A stretch of 54,078 nt of DNA from CAYSLU01 sp964431965 (GCA_964431965.1 CAYSLU010000027.1:1-54078); one strand, 5' to 3'; positions 16,140-24,349 are shown, numbered from the stretch's first letter. The notes: a model not told the origin generated them from the letters alone. Numbers and translations are program-made.

Positions 16140-17087
16140 ATGAACATCGTTTTTCTCGACGAGTCCACGATCACGCTCGGCGACATCGACTTCGCCTGCC
16201 TGAAGCGGTTGGGCGCGTACCGGAGCCATCCGGTCTCCGAGGAGAGTGAGATTATCGCCCGCGCTCAGGGCGCCGAGGCCATCATCACAAACAAGGTCTG
16301 GATAACCGACGCGTCCATGGCGGCGCTGCCGGCGCTGCGCCTCGTCACGGTCATCGCCACCGGCTACAACAATGTCGATATCGCGGCGGCCCGGAAGCGC
16401 GGCATCCGCGTGTGCAACGTGGCCGGATACGCCGTGAACACCGTGCCCCAGCACACGTTCGCCCTGATCCTCAACCTCGCGACCAAGGCGTACCGCTACC
16501 ACGCCGACATTCAGGCCGGCCAGTGGGCAAGCGCGTCGGCGTTCACGCTCCTGACCTATCCGACCTTCGAGCTGGCAGGCCGGACCATCGGCATCGTCGG
16601 ATACGGCGTGATCGGCCGCGGCGTGGCCCGGATCGCCGAGGCATTCGGCATGACGGTGCTCGCCCACGACGCGGCCGGCATCTCCGACGGCCGCTACCCG
16701 AACACGCCCCTGGACGAGCTGCTCCGCCAGTCGGACGTGGTGACGCTGCACTGCCCGCTCACCGAGCAGACCCGCCACATGATCGATGCGCCCGCTCTGG
16801 CGCGAATGAAGCCGACGGCGATGCTGATCAATACCGCTCGAGGCGGGATCGTGGACGAAGCCGCCCTGGCGGACGCGCTGAACGCCGGACGCCTGGCCGG
16901 CGCGGGCTTCGACGTACTCACCGTCGAGCCACCCCACGCCGGAAACGTGTTGCTGGACGCCAGGAACATCATCCTCACCCCGCATTCCGCGTGGTCGACC
17001 GTCGAGGCCCGGCAGAAGCTTGTCGATGAGACAGCCCTGAACATCTCGGCGTTCGCGGCCGGGAGCCCCCGGAACGTCGTGGCGTGA
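16140..17087 (+). CDS. D-2-hydroxyacid dehydrogenase (glycerate dehydrogenase-like)
   Basis: NAD(P)-dependent oxidoreductase of the D-isomer 2-hydroxyacid dehydrogenase family (315 aa). The Rossmann motif G-I-V-G-Y-G-V-I-G-R-G lies near 152-162, the substrate-binding Arg is in N-T-A-R-G-G near 231-236, and the C-terminal catalytic His is in L-T-P-H-S-A-W near 281. The overall sequence is closest in feel to glycerate/hydroxypyruvate reductases (HprA type), although substrate preference cannot be fixed by eye. The ATG at 16140 follows CGGAG and a good promoter; a longer open frame to 15846 has no ribosome site. It ends 17 bp before the cupin gene. Confidence 0.88.
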   Translation: MNIVFLDESTITLGDIDFACLKRLGAYRSHPVSEESEIIARAQGAEAIITNKVWITDASMAALPALRLVTVIATGYNNVDIAAARKRGIRVCNVAGYAVNTVPQHTFALILNLATKAYRYHADIQAGQWASASAFTLLTYPTFELAGRTIGIVGYGVIGRGVARIAEAFGMTVLAHDAAGISDGRYPNTPLDELLRQSDVVTLHCPLTEQTRHMIDAPALARMKPTAMLINTARGGIVDEAALADALNAGRLAGAGFDVLTVEPPHAGNVLLDARNIILTPHSAWSTVEARQKLVDETALNISAFAAGSPRNVVA

Positions 17088-17104
17088 GCCCGCAGGGAGA
17101 AACC

Positions 17105-17440
17105 ATGAAAGCCAAGCCCGTCAGCCAAGCCAAGCCGATCGAGAACCCGCCGGGCGTCGTCCGCAAGACGCTGGCCTACAACGACGAGGCGATGCTCTGC
17201 CACTTCACGCTCCAGAAGGGCGCCCGCATCCCGCTTCACAGCCACCGGGCCAGCCAGATCGGATACGTGGTGTCCGGCCGGGCGCGCTTCCTCGCGGAGA
17301 ACCCCGCCGACGAGTTCGAGGTCGGGTCGGGCGACTCCTACGTGTTTGACGCCTTCCAGAAGCACGGCGCGATCGCGCTGGAGCCGACGGAGTACATCGA
17401 GGCCTTCGTGCCCGCCCGGGACGAGTACAAGGACTTCTAA
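17105..17440 (+). CDS. Small cupin-domain protein
   Basis: Single cupin barrel (111 aa). The motif 1 region L-H-S-H-R-A-S-Q-I-G-Y-V-V-S-G supplies two His metal ligands and the turn, and motif 2 includes G-D-S-Y-V-F-D-A-F-Q-K-H-G. The ATG at 17105 follows GGGAGA; a start at 17084 would overlap the dehydrogenase stop. It is likely co-transcribed with the dehydrogenase. Such proteins often bind or isomerise small sugar acids, or act as sensors; the exact role here is unknown. Confidence 0.85.
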   Translation: MKAKPVSQAKPIENPPGVVRKTLAYNDEAMLCHFTLQKGARIPLHSHRASQIGYVVSGRARFLAENPADEFEVGSGDSYVFDAFQKHGAIALEPTEYIEAFVPARDEYKDF

Positions 17441-17443
17441 GGG

Positions 17444-17511
17444 CTGAAGGATGAGGGCGGAGGGAGGAAGGGCGGAGGTTCAGCCCTCATCCCTCCGCCC
17501 TCATCCTTCAG
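17444..17511. repeat. Perfect 22-bp inverted repeat between convergent genes
   Basis: The 22 bases at 17444-17465 (starting CTGAAGGATGAGGG) are perfectly complementary to 17490-17511, with a 24-nt loop. The stem could act as a two-way terminator for the cupin and SIS genes, although neither side has a T-run. The purine-rich GGATGAGGGCGGAGG wording looks like a dispersed intergenic repeat. Confidence 0.75.
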
Positions 17512-17514
17512 CAG

Positions 17515-18255
17515 CTACTCCATGTAGTGGATGCGGTGGCGGTTGGTGGCGAGGAGCTTGGCGTTGTGCGCGTCGCCGCCGTCGAGGTTGGCGCTGATGA
17601 ACACCGGCGGCAGGATGCCGCGGGCCACGAGCATGGCGACGACCTCACACACGATTGCGTTCACGACGGCGCAGCCGGTGACGGTCGACAGCGGTCCCAC
17701 GCGTTCCGGGAAGCCGGCGATCTCCACCGCCGCATCGCCCGCCGGCGCCCCGTTGTCGATCACAACGTCGCACAGGTCGATCAGCTTCTTCCCGGACGGG
17801 TGCCGGCTGGTCACGCTGCGGGTGTAGGCGACCGACGTGACGCCGATCGTGCGGATGCCCTTCTCGCGGGCCGCGATCGCCATGTCGATCACAACCGCGT
17901 TGCGCCCCGAGGTCGACGCGATCATCAGCACATCGCCGCGCTTTGCCGGCGAGCCATCCAGCAGCTCACGGCCGAAGCCGGGCAGGCGCTCGAGGCGCGA
18001 GGTCGCGGTCATGGGCCGCACGGAGAGATTCATGCCGTGCGGGTAGATCGGGTTCACCAGCATGAGCCCGCCGGTTCGATACACCGCCTCCTCGGCCAGA
18101 ATGAACGAGTGGCTCGCGCCGAAAGAGAAGATCGCCGAATCGCTGACGATCGCCTCGACCAGCAGCTCGGCCGCCGCGCGAATGGGCTCCGCCTGCGTCT
18201 CTGCCACGCACCGCAAGGCCGCCGACGCCGCCTCGAAATAAGCCTGGGATGACAT
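17515..18255 (-). CDS. SIS-domain protein (UPF0309-like sugar-phosphate binding)
   Basis: Sugar isomerase (SIS) fold protein of 246 aa. It carries the UPF0309 hallmarks: S-F-G-A-S-H-S near 44-50, A-S-T-S-G-R-N near 112-118, a T-S-R-H-P-S-G-K-K-L block, D-N-G-A-P-A-G-D-A and S-A-N-L-D-G-G-D near the end. SIS domains bind phosphorylated sugars and serve as isomerases, etherases or sensors. It is the last gene of a four-gene minus-strand operon with a TIM-barrel isomerase, a BadF-type kinase and a second SIS paralogue. It could act on the kinase product, for example as an aldose-ketose isomerase or deaminase of an amino sugar phosphate; this is inference. Confidence 0.88.
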   Translation of the reverse strand: MSSQAYFEAASAALRCVAETQAEPIRAAAELLVEAIVSDSAIFSFGASHSFILAEEAVYRTGGLMLVNPIYPHGMNLSVRPMTATSRLERLPGFGRELLDGSPAKRGDVLMIASTSGRNAVVIDMAIAAREKGIRTIGVTSVAYTRSVTSRHPSGKKLIDLCDVVIDNGAPAGDAAVEIAGFPERVGPLSTVTGCAVVNAIVCEVVAMLVARGILPPVFISANLDGGDAHNAKLLATNRHRIHYME

Positions 18256-18267
18256 GTCGGACTCCTC

Positions 18268-19008
18268 TCAGTAGCCGAGTTCGTTGTAGCGCGCCTTGCT
18301 CTTATCGTAGAACTCCTGGCCGCCCGCGCGGTTGATGCTCAGGAAGACCGTCGCCGGCGTGCCAGCCGCCGCCATCTTCTCCATCACGCGGCCCCAGATC
18401 ATCCAGCCGATCACCGTCATCGACACGCCGGACAGCGGGATGAGGCGACAGTCGTAGCCGGGCACGTCCACCCCGGCATCGCCGTACGGCACCTGGATAT
18501 CAACCACGATGTCGACGGCGTCGCACAGCTTGCGGCCCGAGGGGTGCGCGGACTGGACCTGCGCCGTGTAGGCCAGCGAGGTTAACCCGATGACGGTCAC
18601 CTTCATGTCGCGACACGCCAGCGCCAGGTCGATCGGCGCGCGGTTGCGGCCCGAGACCGAGCTCACGAGCATCACGTCGCCGGGCCGGACGTTTCCCGCC
18701 TTGAGCGCATGCCGCGCCTCGGCGGCCGGGGCGTCGTACTCCTCGGCCCGGGGCCGCTTCTTGAGGCACTCGGCGACCGGCGCGCTCACGCTGGAGCTGA
18801 AGCTGAACTTCTGCAGGGCCGCGAGTCCGCCCGCGCGGTTCAGCCAGTCGCCCTCGTTGCCGTGGCCGATGCCGTGGCAGAACACCGCCCCGCCGCCGGA
18901 GAGCGCGCGGGCCACCGCGTCGGCCGACCGCTCCACCGCGTCCATCTGGGTCTGCTCGATCGTGTCCAGCAGGCCTCGGACCGTCTTCAGATACACTTGG
19001 GGAATCAT
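18268..19008 (-). CDS. Second SIS-domain protein, divergent paralogue
   Basis: SIS-fold protein, also exactly 246 aa, alignable with its downstream neighbour (shared S-G-R-N, H-P-S-G-(K/R)-K-L and G-D-A motifs). The phosphate loop differs: it reads C-H-G-I-G-H-G-N-E-G-D-W-L-N-R-A-G-G. The C-terminal S-A-N-x-D-G-G-D motif is replaced by S-I-N-R-A-G-G-Q. It lies 12 bp from the other SIS gene and 25 bp from the kinase gene. Two dissimilar paralogues in one operon suggest a heteromeric enzyme or two consecutive steps. Confidence 0.87.
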   Translation of the reverse strand: MIPQVYLKTVRGLLDTIEQTQMDAVERSADAVARALSGGGAVFCHGIGHGNEGDWLNRAGGLAALQKFSFSSSVSAPVAECLKKRPRAEEYDAPAAEARHALKAGNVRPGDVMLVSSVSGRNRAPIDLALACRDMKVTVIGLTSLAYTAQVQSAHPSGRKLCDAVDIVVDIQVPYGDAGVDVPGYDCRLIPLSGVSMTVIGWMIWGRVMEKMAAAGTPATVFLSINRAGGQEFYDKSKARYNELGY

Positions 19009-19033
19009 CGCTCAACCGCCTTTCCGACTCGTG

Positions 19034-20125
19034 CTATTCCACTCCCATCCGCAGCCCCGTCCGCTCGGAGTCCGGCCCGCCCGGAAGCCGGCAGCCGTGC
19101 CGGTCCAGGAACGGCTGGGCGGTGGAGAGCAGGTTTGCCTTCAGCTCGTCCAACTCGCTCCACCCGCACGCGCGCAGCGCGACGAGCGCGAAGCCGACGA
19201 CCGGCGGAACCGCCAGGCGGAACGGCCGGAAGCGCGGCGCAAACTCCAGCACGCGCCGGCACACGCCGCTCCAGAACAGCCGTGACCGGACGGCCACGCT
19301 CCCGATTCCGCCGAACACGTGGTCGCCGTCGGCCATGCCGAGCGCCTGCACCACGTCGTACACGGTCTCCGCCATCGCCGCCGCCGCATTCTCCAGGATG
19401 CCTCGCGCCACCGCATCGCCCGCCTCGGCCTCGGCATCGACCAGCTGCGCGAAGGATGCGATCTCGGAGCGGTCCCGGCTGCGGTCGTGCGCGTAGCCGA
19501 TCAGGTCGACCCCCGACGCGTGCGGCATCCCATCCGTGCAGTGCTGGAAGATCAGGGGCGCCAGCGACGTCCGGTGCCGGAGATGCCACGCGCTGCGCGC
19601 CGCCGCCTGCAGGGCCAGCTTGCCGATGTAGTAGGCGCCGCCGAAATCGCCGAGCATCGGCCCCAGCCCGTCGAGGCGGAGCGTGCGGCCCTCGGGGCTG
19701 CAGCCGAACACGGCGGCCCCGGTCCCGGACAGCACCATCACCCCGGTCTCCTCCCCCGCCATCACCAGCGCCGGATACTCCTCCGTAATCCCGTACAGGT
19801 AAAGGCGGTCCGCATGCCGGTCGCAGTCCTCGAGCGCCTCGGACATGGCTTCCGACCGGATGCTCCACCGGCGCATGGGAACGAACGGAGTCCAGTACGG
19901 ATTGTTGATGATCACCAGGTGCAGCTCCTCGCACCGGATGCCCTCGAGCGCCTGGCTGATGGCGGCGCGAAGGGCGCGCACGCTGCGGCCGCTCTCGCCC
20001 TCGCTCACGCCGGTGGCCGGGTTGATGCTGCTGAAGCGGCCCCAGCGCACGATCCGGCCGTCCTGGGCCGCGAGGACGGCGTCGCACTTCGTGCCGCCGC
20101 TGTCAATGGCGAGTACGCACTTCAT
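19034..20125 (-). CDS. BadF/BadG/BcrA/BcrD-type ATPase, likely N-acetylhexosamine kinase
   Basis: ASKHA-fold kinase (363 aa). Phosphate motif 1 is L-A-I-D-S-G-G-T-K near residues 5-13, phosphate motif 2 is V-L-S-G-T-G-A-A near 137-144, and a G-P-M-L-G-D-F-G-G-A-Y-Y-I-G block corresponds to the (L)-G-D-E-G-S-x-x-W-I-G motif of eukaryotic-type GlcNAc kinases. The ATG at 20125 overlaps the stop of the isomerase gene (TGATG). Placement with two SIS proteins supports phosphorylation of an amino sugar such as GlcNAc, feeding NagA encoded 11 kb away. The Glu of the last motif is Phe here, which may affect specificity. Confidence 0.85.
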   Translation of the reverse strand: MKCVLAIDSGGTKCDAVLAAQDGRIVRWGRFSSINPATGVSEGESGRSVRALRAAISQALEGIRCEELHLVIINNPYWTPFVPMRRWSIRSEAMSEALEDCDRHADRLYLYGITEEYPALVMAGEETGVMVLSGTGAAVFGCSPEGRTLRLDGLGPMLGDFGGAYYIGKLALQAAARSAWHLRHRTSLAPLIFQHCTDGMPHASGVDLIGYAHDRSRDRSEIASFAQLVDAEAEAGDAVARGILENAAAAMAETVYDVVQALGMADGDHVFGGIGSVAVRSRLFWSGVCRRVLEFAPRFRPFRLAVPPVVGFALVALRACGWSELDELKANLLSTAQPFLDRHGCRLPGGPDSERTGLRMGVE

Positions 20126-21072
20126 CAGCCGTCCAGCAGGCACGCCTCCCGCTCGCGGAAGTACGCCGCCGTCCGCGTGACGAGGCGGTCGAGCGCCCGC
20201 GCGTCCGGCTGGCCATGCATGGCGGGGTACGGATCGCCGCCCGGCCCGAGCGGCTCCGGGGTGACGTAGCAGCCCGGCCGGTTGTAGCCGATCACGTAGA
20301 GCGCCATGATGAGGGTGTCCACATCCAGCGACCCGTCGCCGAGCGCGCAGCGGTTGCTGTCGGCCACGTGCAGGTTGGTCAGCCGCTCGCCGGCCTCGAC
20401 GATTGCGGTGCCGATGTGGCTCTCGCCGACCTGCATGTGGTAGACGTCCCCGTTGATGTGCTGGACGCCGGGGTGGCCGACCGCCGCTATGTAGCGATTC
20501 GCGTCCGCGATCGTGTGGCAGAAGCTCACCTCGGCGGCGCGGATCGGCTCCACGGCCGCCTTGACGTCGTGCTTTACGAAGAGGTCCGCCACGATCCGAA
20601 GCGTCGCCACCGAGCGCTCGAACTCGGAGTCGTCATACTTCCGCGGCCGGCCCACCGCGCCGGGCACCACCAGCACGTAGCCGCCGCGCGTCTCGGCGGC
20701 GAACGGGACCGTCCGCTTCAGATAGTCGATCGCCCGCTGCCGGACCACGCCGCTGTTGCTGGCGAGGTCGTTCTCGGCCGAGAACATGCCGCAGATGCCG
20801 GCGACGGCGATCCCGTTGTCGCCGAGGATCCGAAGCGTCTCCTTCGTCCGGTAGCCGAGGTCAGCCCCATAGTGGTTGCCGTGGAGCTCGATGAACCGGA
20901 TGCCGGCCCGGGACAGCCGCTTCGCGGAAGCAGCCAGGGGCTCCATGCCAAACCCCCAGTTGCTCCATGACAGGTTGAGCCGGGCCTTCAGGCGCTTCGG
21001 GCTCCTGGCCTTCAGCTCGCCAAACATCGTCCGAATCCGCTCGCTCTTCATCTCGAAGTTCTGCTTCTTCAT
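20125..21072 (-). CDS. Sugar phosphate isomerase/epimerase-like TIM-barrel protein
   Basis: AP-endonuclease-2 / xylose-isomerase-like TIM barrel (315 aa). Typical features are F-I-E-L-H-G-N-H-Y near 59-67, A-A-V-E-P-I near 170, H-I-N-G-D-V-Y-H-M near 201-209 and N-L-H-V-A-D-S-N near 229-236. These supply the Glu/Asp/His metal ligands of sugar isomerases and epimerases. The ATG at 21072 follows GGGGAGG; the frame is open to 22872, but that is a shadow of the flippase gene on the same strand. It is the first gene of the kinase-SIS-SIS operon. A polyadenine run upstream (plus strand 21114-21120) lies in its leader. Confidence 0.88.
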   Translation of the reverse strand: MKKQNFEMKSERIRTMFGELKARSPKRLKARLNLSWSNWGFGMEPLAASAKRLSRAGIRFIELHGNHYGADLGYRTKETLRILGDNGIAVAGICGMFSAENDLASNSGVVRQRAIDYLKRTVPFAAETRGGYVLVVPGAVGRPRKYDDSEFERSVATLRIVADLFVKHDVKAAVEPIRAAEVSFCHTIADANRYIAAVGHPGVQHINGDVYHMQVGESHIGTAIVEAGERLTNLHVADSNRCALGDGSLDVDTLIMALYVIGYNRPGCYVTPEPLGPGGDPYPAMHGQPDARALDRLVTRTAAYFREREACLLDG

Positions 21073-21129
21073 CGTGGCCTCCCCGCACATCGGCCCGGCC
21101 GAACCGCCGGTGGTAAAAAAAGAGGCCGC

Positions 21130-21157
21130 AGTATAGCACGCGCCCCCGGAGGGGCAA
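21130..21157 (-). promoter_or_regulatory. Candidate promoter of the isomerase-kinase-SIS operon
   Basis: On the minus strand TTGCCC (21157-21152) and TATACT (21135-21130; 5 of 6) are 16 bp apart. Predicted transcription starts near 21123, just before a run of seven T. Confidence 0.45.
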
Positions 21158-21166
21158 CGCCTGCGC

Positions 21167-21196
21167 TTGCGATCCGCCGCCGGCCCGCCGTACACT
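21167..21196 (+). promoter_or_regulatory. Candidate promoter of the 166-aa protein gene
   Basis: TTGCGA (21167-21172) and TACACT (21191-21196), 18 bp apart, diverge from the isomerase operon promoter. Both hexamers match 4 of 6 positions. Confidence 0.35.
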
Positions 21197-21237
21197 GGGC
21201 GCGCCGGGCGACTTCGCTCGCCGGCAGGAGGATAGCC

Positions 21238-21738
21238 ATGCAAGCCGTCAAACTCTGCGCTCCCTATCACGCCATCGATGCCGGCCGCCAGGCGCTCTCC
21301 GTCGCGGACGGGCGAAGCGTGTTCAAGGTCTACTTCATCGACATCGTCGGGCGGCCGGATCCGACGCGTACCGAGTGGGCGCACTGTGGCATCCGAAAGG
21401 ACGACTTCCTCGCGCGGCTCGCGCACGCGCCCGGCGTGGAAGGCGTCGGCTTCGTCACCGCGTTCGCGCACATCACGAAGGTGTTTCGGGTGGCGCCCGC
21501 CAACGAGAACGTGATCGACGTGCGGGCCTTCAACACGAGGGACCTGTCGCCCCTCGACCTCGCGCGACCGGAGGGATATGTCGAGTTCGCCTGCCTGGCC
21601 GAGGCCGTGATCGGCGCGGACGAGTTCCGGTTCTGGGCCGATGCGCCAACCGTGGCCGACTATCAGGGCCGCTGGAGCAACTGGGCGGACGGACGGATCG
21701 CGCGGAACGACAAGCTGCGCGCCTACTGGCCGTCCTGA
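21238..21738 (+). CDS. Protein of unknown function (166 aa)
   Basis: Not recognised. A strong Shine-Dalgarno (AGGAGG) lies just before the ATG at 21238, and codon use matches the neighbours, so the gene is probably real. The protein is soluble with no signal peptide, Trp-rich near the C-terminus (F-W-A-D, R-W-S-N-W-A-D). Repeated A-F/F-V-T-A-F-A-H blocks suggest a mixed alpha/beta fold. The text F-K-V-Y-F-I-D-I-V-G followed by W-A-H-C-G-I resembles no motif I can name. Its last 16 bp overlap the end of the convergent flippase gene. Confidence 0.75.
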   Translation: MQAVKLCAPYHAIDAGRQALSVADGRSVFKVYFIDIVGRPDPTRTEWAHCGIRKDDFLARLAHAPGVEGVGFVTAFAHITKVFRVAPANENVIDVRAFNTRDLSPLDLARPEGYVEFACLAEAVIGADEFRFWADAPTVADYQGRWSNWADGRIARNDKLRAYWPS

Positions 21739-22802
21739 GCCGGGCGGCCGGCCGCCGCCCGAACCGCCCGCCCGGCGGCGCCGCCCGGGCCGATCAGCCA
21801 CAGGCCGCCGGCGCCGTAGCTGATCAGGATGCCCAGAAGGTTGAAGCAACTCGCCCCGAGCGCGATCTCGGGCGGCACGCCGAACATCCCGTAGACGAAG
21901 ACATAGGCCGCTTCCCGCACGCCCAGCCCGCTGAACGAAATCGGCAGGGCGAAGATGAGGAAAAAGACCGGCGAGACGAACACGTTCACGACGAACGGCA
22001 CCGGCCAGCCCAGGGCCCGGAACATGATCTGGTTTCCCACGGCGCACACGACCTGGATGCCGACCGACATGGCCAGGAAGGCGGCGAGCGTTCCGGGCCG
22101 GGCCAGCGGGGCGAGCGACTCGCGCACCGGCAGGTGGAACTCCGCGCTCGCGGCGCCGGGGACGATCCGCCGAAGCGTGCGCGCGAGCCGATCGGACAGC
22201 CCCCGCTCGAGCCGCTCCAGGAACGCGTTCATCACCCGGCTGCGCCGCGCGGCCGCCAGGGCCGCAATCAGCACCGCGCCGGCGGCAAACACCGCGGCGG
22301 CCACGCGCAGCACCCGCTCGATGTCGGCCCCCGGCCGGATCGGAACCAGCGGATAGAGCGCCAGGATCATGGTCACGCACGTCAGCAGCACGAGCACCTT
22401 CTCGGCAAAGATGACCGCGACATTGAGCCCGTAGCGCCCGGTCCGCCGCCCGCTGGCGATCACGCGGTAAGAGTCCAGCCCCAGCGTGGAGGGCGCGAAC
22501 AGGCCGGTCGCATAGCCGATCCAGTAGTGCTTCAGGGCCGCGCCCGGGCTCAGGCCGCCGCAGCCGTACCGGATCACGAGGAACCGCCAGCGAAGCGCGG
22601 CGATCGCGATGATGACCGGGTAGTACGCCATCCCCACCGTCATCAGCCCCAGGTTCGCTCCGGCCAGGTATGTCCGCAACTGGGCCAGGTCGATGCGGCG
22701 AAACACGAGGTAAAGCAGCACGACGGGAATCGCCCACAGAGCACCGCGCCGCATCCAGGCGCGGCATCGACAGGCTTTGGGAGGAGCATCGCTCATTCGC
22801 AT
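21723..22802 (-). CDS. Lysylphosphatidylglycerol synthase transmembrane / flippase-like protein
   Basis: Polytopic inner-membrane protein (359 aa) of the LPG_synthase_TM/UPF0104 family, with about eight hydrophobic helices. Family-like features are the A-L-R-W-R-F-L segment after helix 2, G-L-F-A-P-S-T-L-G-L-D-S-Y-R-V near residue 95, and P-I-S-F-S-G-L-G-V-R-E-A-A near 300. Relatives flip aminoacyl-phospholipids or assist glycolipid transport. No aminoacyl-transferase domain is attached, so only a translocase or accessory role is supported. In-frame Met codons at 22802 and 22796 are both possible starts. It overlaps the convergent unknown gene by 16 bp. Confidence 0.83.
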   Translation of the reverse strand: MRMSDAPPKACRCRAWMRRGALWAIPVVLLYLVFRRIDLAQLRTYLAGANLGLMTVGMAYYPVIIAIAALRWRFLVIRYGCGGLSPGAALKHYWIGYATGLFAPSTLGLDSYRVIASGRRTGRYGLNVAVIFAEKVLVLLTCVTMILALYPLVPIRPGADIERVLRVAAAVFAAGAVLIAALAAARRSRVMNAFLERLERGLSDRLARTLRRIVPGAASAEFHLPVRESLAPLARPGTLAAFLAMSVGIQVVCAVGNQIMFRALGWPVPFVVNVFVSPVFFLIFALPISFSGLGVREAAYVFVYGMFGVPPEIALGASCFNLLGILISYGAGGLWLIGPGGAAGRAVRAAAGRPAQDGQ

Positions 22803-22916
22803 CGGCTGGCCATCGCCGGCGCGGGGCCGGCAGAAGCGAGGCCATAGTAGGAGGACGAGCCCGGGCGATCAAGCGACCAAACGGCGCACCCGCAACGAGT
22901 GCGGCGGGCGGCGGGG

Positions 22917-23474
22917 CTACTCGCGCGCGGCGAACGACAGCGCCGCGGAGTTCAGGCAGTAGCGGAGGCCGGTGGGCGGAGGGCCGTCGTCAAAGACGTG
23001 TCCCAAGTGAGCATCGCACCGGGCGCAGACGACCTCCGTGCGCCGCATGCCGTGCCCCCGATCCTCGCGCGTCAGGACGTTCTCCGGGGCCGCCGGCTGG
23101 AAGAAGCTGGGCCAGCCGGTTCCGGAGTCGAACTTCGCAGCCGATTCGAACAGGGGTAGCGAGCAGCACACGCACCGGTAAAGGCCGGGCTTCTTGTGAT
23201 CGAAGAACGACCCGCAGAACGGCGGCTCCGTCCCCTGCCGCCGGGTGACCCGGAATTGCTCCGGCGTCAGCAGCTTCCGCCATTCGTCGTCGGTCCGAAC
23301 AACCGTGTTCACACGCACCGGTCCTTTCAGCCGTCCGTCTTCGCCAAGCTCCCGGACCATCACGGTCGGAGTGCTGGCGAGCGCCTCCGGAGGCTTTGCC
23401 CCTTCGGGCGATCCGGCAAGCGACAGGCCGGCCCACATGCACGCCGCCGCCGCCTGCCATTGCTTCCGGACCAT
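22917..23474 (-). CDS. msrB: Exported peptide-methionine (R)-S-oxide reductase
   Basis: Reduces methionine-R-sulfoxide in oxidised proteins. The mature domain has both zinc CxxC pairs (C101/C104 and C150/C153), the G-T-G-W-P-S-F motif at 118-124 and the catalytic C173 in R-Y-C-L-N-S-A-A-L; C87 is a candidate resolving cysteine. With the start at 23474 the first 21 residues (M-V-R-K-Q-W then a hydrophobic Ala-rich stretch ending L-A-G-S) look like a signal peptide, so the enzyme is probably periplasmic. A longer frame to 23543 would hide that signal. It lies 167 bp from an exported rhodanese on the same strand. Confidence 0.9.
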   Translation of the reverse strand: MVRKQWQAAAACMWAGLSLAGSPEGAKPPEALASTPTVMVRELGEDGRLKGPVRVNTVVRTDDEWRKLLTPEQFRVTRRQGTEPPFCGSFFDHKKPGLYRCVCCSLPLFESAAKFDSGTGWPSFFQPAAPENVLTREDRGHGMRRTEVVCARCDAHLGHVFDDGPPPTGLRYCLNSAALSFAARE

Positions 23475-23641
23475 GGATACCGCCGGAGTTCCCGTTCGGC
23501 CGGCCGGATGGACCGGCCCGGATCGCACCCCCCGCAAGTCCACCCCAAGAAAGTGAGCGGGCCGCCCGTGTCAATCGTGAGGAGCTGTTTGGGCGGCCCG
23601 CTTCGTCGGGATGTCTGGTGTGCTAACTCCAGCCCTCCTTT

Positions 23642-24142
23642 CTATTTCTGGGCCTGGTCGACGGCATTGCCGGCAGCCGTCCACCCCGCAATGCCTTCCG
23701 CGTACTCGATCACATTCGCGTAGCCGAGGCCCTTCAGCTTGTCTGCCAGCTGATGGCTGGCCGGACAGCTCAAGCCCGCGCAGTAGGTCACGACCAGCGC
23801 GTTCTTATCGGGGAGTGCCGCTGCGATATCCGCATCGGACGAAGCGGCGCTCAGGGCCTTCGCACCCGGCACGCGCTTTCCGTCGTCATACTTCCCGGTT
23901 CGCGCATCGAAGAGCGCCACCGGCGTCTTCGCCCTCAGCAGAGCGGCCAACCCGGCCGTCGTAATCGTCCCCCCCGCGTCCTTGCCGGCCGCCGAGGCGA
24001 CCGGGCACTTACCCTTCACATCGCACGCGGCACCATCCGCCTTCTTTCCTTCGCATGCACCGCAGTTGGCCCAGACGGACGAGGCCGCTACAGCCACCAC
24101 CGCCACCGCACTCATCAGAGCGAGCTTACTATTCATTCTCAT
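23642..24142 (-). CDS. Exported rhodanese-like protein with Cys-rich N-terminal segment
   Basis: Secreted or periplasmic rhodanese fold protein (166 aa). A clear signal peptide (M-R-M-N-S-K then hydrophobic, cleavage after V-W-A at 25) is followed by a Cys-rich stretch (C27, C30, C40, C46). The rhodanese domain has its active-site loop C121-A-G-L-S-C126. Rhodaneses carry a persulfide on the loop Cys and move sulfane sulfur or handle redox stress. The N-terminal C-G-A-C pair could be redox-active or bind metal. AGGAGG sits 17 nt before the ATG, and a good promoter lies upstream. The adjacent msrB gene suggests periplasmic sulfur and redox repair. Confidence 0.88.
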   Translation of the reverse strand: MRMNSKLALMSAVAVVAVAASSVWANCGACEGKKADGAACDVKGKCPVASAAGKDAGGTITTAGLAALLRAKTPVALFDARTGKYDDGKRVPGAKALSAASSDADIAAALPDKNALVVTYCAGLSCPASHQLADKLKGLGYANVIEYAEGIAGWTAAGNAVDQAQK

Positions 24143-24166
24143 CTTCCCTCTTCCTCCTGTTATGAC

Positions 24167-24194
24167 ATATTAGTGGTAGCATTCTTGGTGCCAA
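24167..24194 (-). promoter_or_regulatory. Candidate promoter of the rhodanese gene
   Basis: On the minus strand TTGGCA (24194-24189; 5 of 6) and TAATAT (24172-24167) are 16 bp apart, giving a leader of about 18 nt containing AGGAGG. The remaining spacer to 24349 shows nothing recognisable. Confidence 0.45.
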
Positions 24195-24349
24195 CACGAC
24201 CACCACCGGAAGGTTCCTGGCTCAACCTCTTGATTCCCAGGGCATTAAGATCATTGAGCCTCGCCCGGCCGCGCCGCCGCGCGTTGCACCGAGAGGCAAA
24301 GCCGACAAGTCTGAGACACAGCGGATGAGACAAGCCGGGCGGAACGGGG

